Assembly: GCA_017617395.1 (NCBI GenBank)
Contig: JAFZWG010000024.1
Coordinates: 1-54,231 of the forward strand
DNA: 54,231 nt
Direction of reading: 5' to 3'
Origin: Lachnospiraceae bacterium
Lineage (GTDB): Bacteria > Bacillota > Clostridia > Lachnospirales > Lachnospiraceae
The stretch's first letter is position 1, and each line of letters starts with the position of its first letter. Below, in pieces: positions 52,293 to 54,231 of this stretch. A program made the position numbers and the translations under genes. Below the pieces are notes generated by a model. That model was not told the DNA's origin. It did not search any database and saw only the letters and a program-made list of their open reading frames with translations.

Positions 52293-53420
52293 TTACTTCG
52301 CAACCGGGATCGTCACGCCGCCGATGGTCACGGAAGCGATCTGCGAGGCCGGCACGAAGACCGCATCGCCGCCCGGCTCAAGGGCAAATCCTTCGAGAAG
52401 GCTGTAGTGACGGCGCTCCGCAAGGAGGTTTCCGTTGTCATCGTACGTGCGCTCCAGCTCGGTCGCGGGGTACAGCGGCAGCGCGGTGTTCGCAATCTCG
52501 TAGAGGCGGTTGCCGCTTGTTAAGGTGATGTAATCAAGCGCGTAGCCGGCCGTGTCGCCCGAGAGCTCGACGGTGAGGTCGCAGACGGTCAGCGAGAGCG
52601 TGTCGACGCGGTACTTTTCGATGGTATTGCCGGCAGCGATCACGCGGTCGGAGACATCGTAATCATTGGTCCAGGAGAGCGTGAGCGGATCCTGCGCGTC
52701 GGCGTCCCTGCGGATCTGCAGGCTCACGGGCAGGCGGTTGATGGTGCGTGCGGTATCGCGGTTGTCCGCGCAGCTCACCATGTACCAAAGCTTCCCGTCC
52801 CTTGCAAACGGCGCTGCGGCGCAGTCGGCGAAGGCCTCTGCACCTGCCGTGCAGGCAAAGGACAATGCGGCTTCGGCCGGCATGTAGCCGGCAAGCCAGC
52901 CGTCCGGAGCGTCAACCGAAACATCGGTCGAGACTTCGATGAACATGCGGTGCGAATCGCCGAGCATGTCGGCAGCGGTGATCGTGATGTCACCGAGCTT
53001 GCCGGACTGACCGAGCGGTTGGAAGGCTTTGCCGCGCTCCGCGGTCAGGTTTTCCGTAAGCTCCGTCACCTCGATGACGCGGGCCTTTTTGTCGTGGACG
53101 ATCTTGGCGACCGCGACGGTTGCCAGCAGCAAAACGGCGGCGCAGGCCGCGATCAAAACCGCGCGGAAGCGGCGCTTCGGTGTCCCGGCTTCGCGGGCCG
53201 GTGCAATAGCAGGGTTTTCGCTGACGACGGAAAGGCTGCCATCGGGCGCGGAAAGCCCAAGCTTTGCAAGTGTTTTGCCGGTGACGGCAGCGGCATTAAA
53301 GCCGGCTTCGGGCATTGCCGTAAGCGTCTCGTCTAAGCGGTCCGCGTCGGCGGTTGGGAGCATTTTTCGAAATGTATCGGGGCACTCGTTCGTGCCGGAA
53401 TGATTGATCGGATTACTCAT
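52293..53420 (-). CDS. Putative anti-sigma factor (DUF4179-like membrane protein)
   Basis: 375 residues. An N-terminal cytosolic part (about residues 1-85) is followed by one membrane helix (AVLIAACAAVLLLATVAVA) and a large external beta-rich domain. It overlaps the ECF sigma gene by eight bases and is co-transcribed, the usual arrangement for a membrane anti-sigma factor. The N-terminus lacks a clear zinc-binding ZAS motif (HxxxCxxC), so inhibition may use another fold. The external domain resembles DUF4179-type sensors in Firmicutes. Confidence 0.7.
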   Translation of the reverse strand: MSNPINHSGTNECPDTFRKMLPTADADRLDETLTAMPEAGFNAAAVTGKTLAKLGLSAPDGSLSVVSENPAIAPAREAGTPKRRFRAVLIAACAAVLLLATVAVAKIVHDKKARVIEVTELTENLTAERGKAFQPLGQSGKLGDITITAADMLGDSHRMFIEVSTDVSVDAPDGWLAGYMPAEAALSFACTAGAEAFADCAAAPFARDGKLWYMVSCADNRDTARTINRLPVSLQIRRDADAQDPLTLSWTNDYDVSDRVIAAGNTIEKYRVDTLSLTVCDLTVELSGDTAGYALDYITLTSGNRLYEIANTALPLYPATELERTYDDNGNLLAERRHYSLLEGFALEPGGDAVFVPASQIASVTIGGVTIPVAK

Positions 53421-53982
53421 AGGGTGTGACTCCTTTTTTCGAGAGGATGGTGCGCAGTTTGGATTTGCCGCGGTAGAGGAGATTTTCCACTTTCTTCTGC
53501 GGGAGGCCCCGGCGCTCGGCGATCGCCTTCGCGCTGCGCCCCAGATAATACCGTTCGAGGAAAATCCCGTGTTCCGGCTCGCCGAGCTCCGCTAAGGAGG
53601 TCAGCACCTCGCCCTGCAGCCACTCCCGCACGACGTTGTCGTCGGTGAGCTCCCCGGATTCCGGCTCGATGCCGTCCTCCAATGCCCGGTCGAGGGAGAG
53701 CGGCGCCGTCTTCGCGGCCCGCAGGCGGTCCCTTGCGACATTTCTTGCAACTGCGTAAAGGTAGCTCTTCAGCGAACAGCCGTTGTCCAGCCGGATGCGA
53801 TCACGATGCTGCCAGATGTTGACAAAGACATCGGACTCGGCCTCCTCGACTTCCTCCGGCGGCAGGTCCGCGAGGATCGACCGGCAGATCTTGTGCACGG
53901 CAGGCCCGTAGGTGCGGATCAGCTGCTCCACGCCCCGTTCCGGCTCGCTCGTTAAGCTTTTTAAAAGTGTGCTCTCGTCCAT
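53413..53982 (-). CDS. ECF-type RNA polymerase sigma factor
   Basis: A 189-residue sigma factor. Region 2 is seen as EAESDVFVNIWQHRDRI and SYLYAVARNVARDRLR, and region 4 as LERYYLGRSAKAIAERRG plus PQKKVENLLYRGKSKLR (helix-turn-helix). The ATG at 53982 has GGAGGAG five bases upstream; the frame is open to 54042 but the extra N-terminus lacks a ribosome site. It is coupled to the membrane anti-sigma gene. Target promoters cannot be read here. Confidence 0.93.
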   Translation of the reverse strand: MDESTLLKSLTSEPERGVEQLIRTYGPAVHKICRSILADLPPEEVEEAESDVFVNIWQHRDRIRLDNGCSLKSYLYAVARNVARDRLRAAKTAPLSLDRALEDGIEPESGELTDDNVVREWLQGEVLTSLAELGEPEHGIFLERYYLGRSAKAIAERRGLPQKKVENLLYRGKSKLRTILSKKGVTPYE

Positions 53983-54070
53983 TCGGTCTCCTCCGGTGAA
54001 AAGTTCCTTTGCCCCACTATACGGGCATTTGCCCGATTTCACTCACCCATTTTCCGACATTCCGCCGTCC

Positions 54071-54099
54071 ATCATACAAAAGATGGCGCGGCATTTCAA
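54071..54099 (-). promoter_or_regulatory. Promoter of the sigma/anti-sigma pair
   Basis: On the minus strand, -35 TTGAAA (54094-54099), 17-base spacer and -10 TATGAT (54071-54076). It looks like a sigma-A promoter rather than an ECF autoregulatory one. A CGGGCA/TGCCCG dyad (54023-54036) lies in the leader. Confidence 0.6.
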
Positions 54100-54127
54100 C
54101 AAGACCGCGGCAGTTTGGCTGTTTTCT

Positions 54128-54156
54128 TTGCATTTATGCGGGTTGTATGATATAAT
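54128..54156 (+). promoter_or_regulatory. Promoter of a gene beyond the window
   Basis: -35 TTGCAT (54128-54133), 17-base spacer and -10 TATAAT (54151-54156). A GCGCCCG/CGGGCGC dyad near 54183-54203 and a GGGAGGG ribosome-like site near 54218 follow, so a coding start is expected just past the window end. Confidence 0.75.
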
Positions 54157-54231
54157 AAAGCGATTATGGGATAGTGTTCCCTGCGCCCGGCAAGGGCGGG
54201 CGCAAACGACAAATCACGGGAGGGTATCGCA

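Overview
The window looks like a chromosomal segment of a moderately GC-rich Clostridia member, probably Lachnospiraceae-like. This is inferred from strong AGGAGG ribosome sites, near-consensus TTGACA/TATAAT promoters with 17-base spacers, a FeoA-FeoA-FeoB set followed by a Cys-rich FeoB-associated peptide, and the protein families present. No tRNA, rRNA, CRISPR array, insertion sequence or integrase was recognised.

Layout. (1) 1-5125: the 3' end of ftsH and its terminator. A DtxR/MntR-type metalloregulator then faces a feoA-feoA-feoB iron-uptake operon, which ends in a small membrane peptide missed by length-filtered gene calls. (2) 5126-5693: a gene-free leader carrying a terminator-bounded segment and the promoter of a surface-glycan locus. 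(3) 5694-20308: glycan assembly genes. These are a PglF/CapD-type nucleotide-sugar dehydratase, an initiating sugar-phosphate transferase, an aldo/keto reductase, a split transketolase, three LicD-family transferases, a Wzy-like polymerase/ligase, a Wzx-like flippase, an IspD-like cytidylyltransferase, an SDR epimerase, and two tandem LicC-like nucleotidyltransferases fused to winged-helix domains. (4) 20379-32946: a second unit with its own promoter. It holds an FbpA/PhnS-type ABC importer, a cytidylyltransferase-PEP mutase fusion (aepX), a phosphoesterase, a Thr/Pro-stalked surface protein, an SDR/nucleotidyltransferase/dehydrogenase trio, phosphonopyruvate decarboxylase (aepY) and a family 2 glycosyltransferase. 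(5) 33009-35411, minus strand: an AEP transaminase, a DUF2284-like Cys-rich protein and a LicC/PntC-like nucleotidyltransferase. (6) 35776-41316: a secreted 1,846-residue protein with twelve ~107-residue repeats around a pectate-lyase-like beta-helix. (7) 41551-46967: two Wzz-like bitopic proteins and a GH13 neopullulanase-like enzyme. (8) 47118-52197: a small peptide, an ABC ATPase, a membrane-anchored exoprotein and two ABC-2 permeases. (9) 52293-53982, minus strand: an ECF sigma factor and its probable anti-sigma partner. The last ~100 bases hold a promoter and leader for a gene beyond the window.

How it fits together. Sections 3-5 form what appears to be a complete route from phosphoenolpyruvate to 2-aminoethylphosphonate (PEP mutase, phosphonopyruvate decarboxylase, AEP transaminase), with nucleotidyltransferases that could make CMP-AEP or related donors and LicD proteins that could transfer the phosphonate to a Wzx/Wzy-type glycan. 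Notable features are six nucleotidyltransferase domains in one locus, two of them fused to DNA-binding-like domains, an ABC importer of phosphonate-compatible family inside a biosynthetic unit, and a DUF2284 protein embedded in the transaminase operon. All functions are read from motifs and context. No database search was possible.
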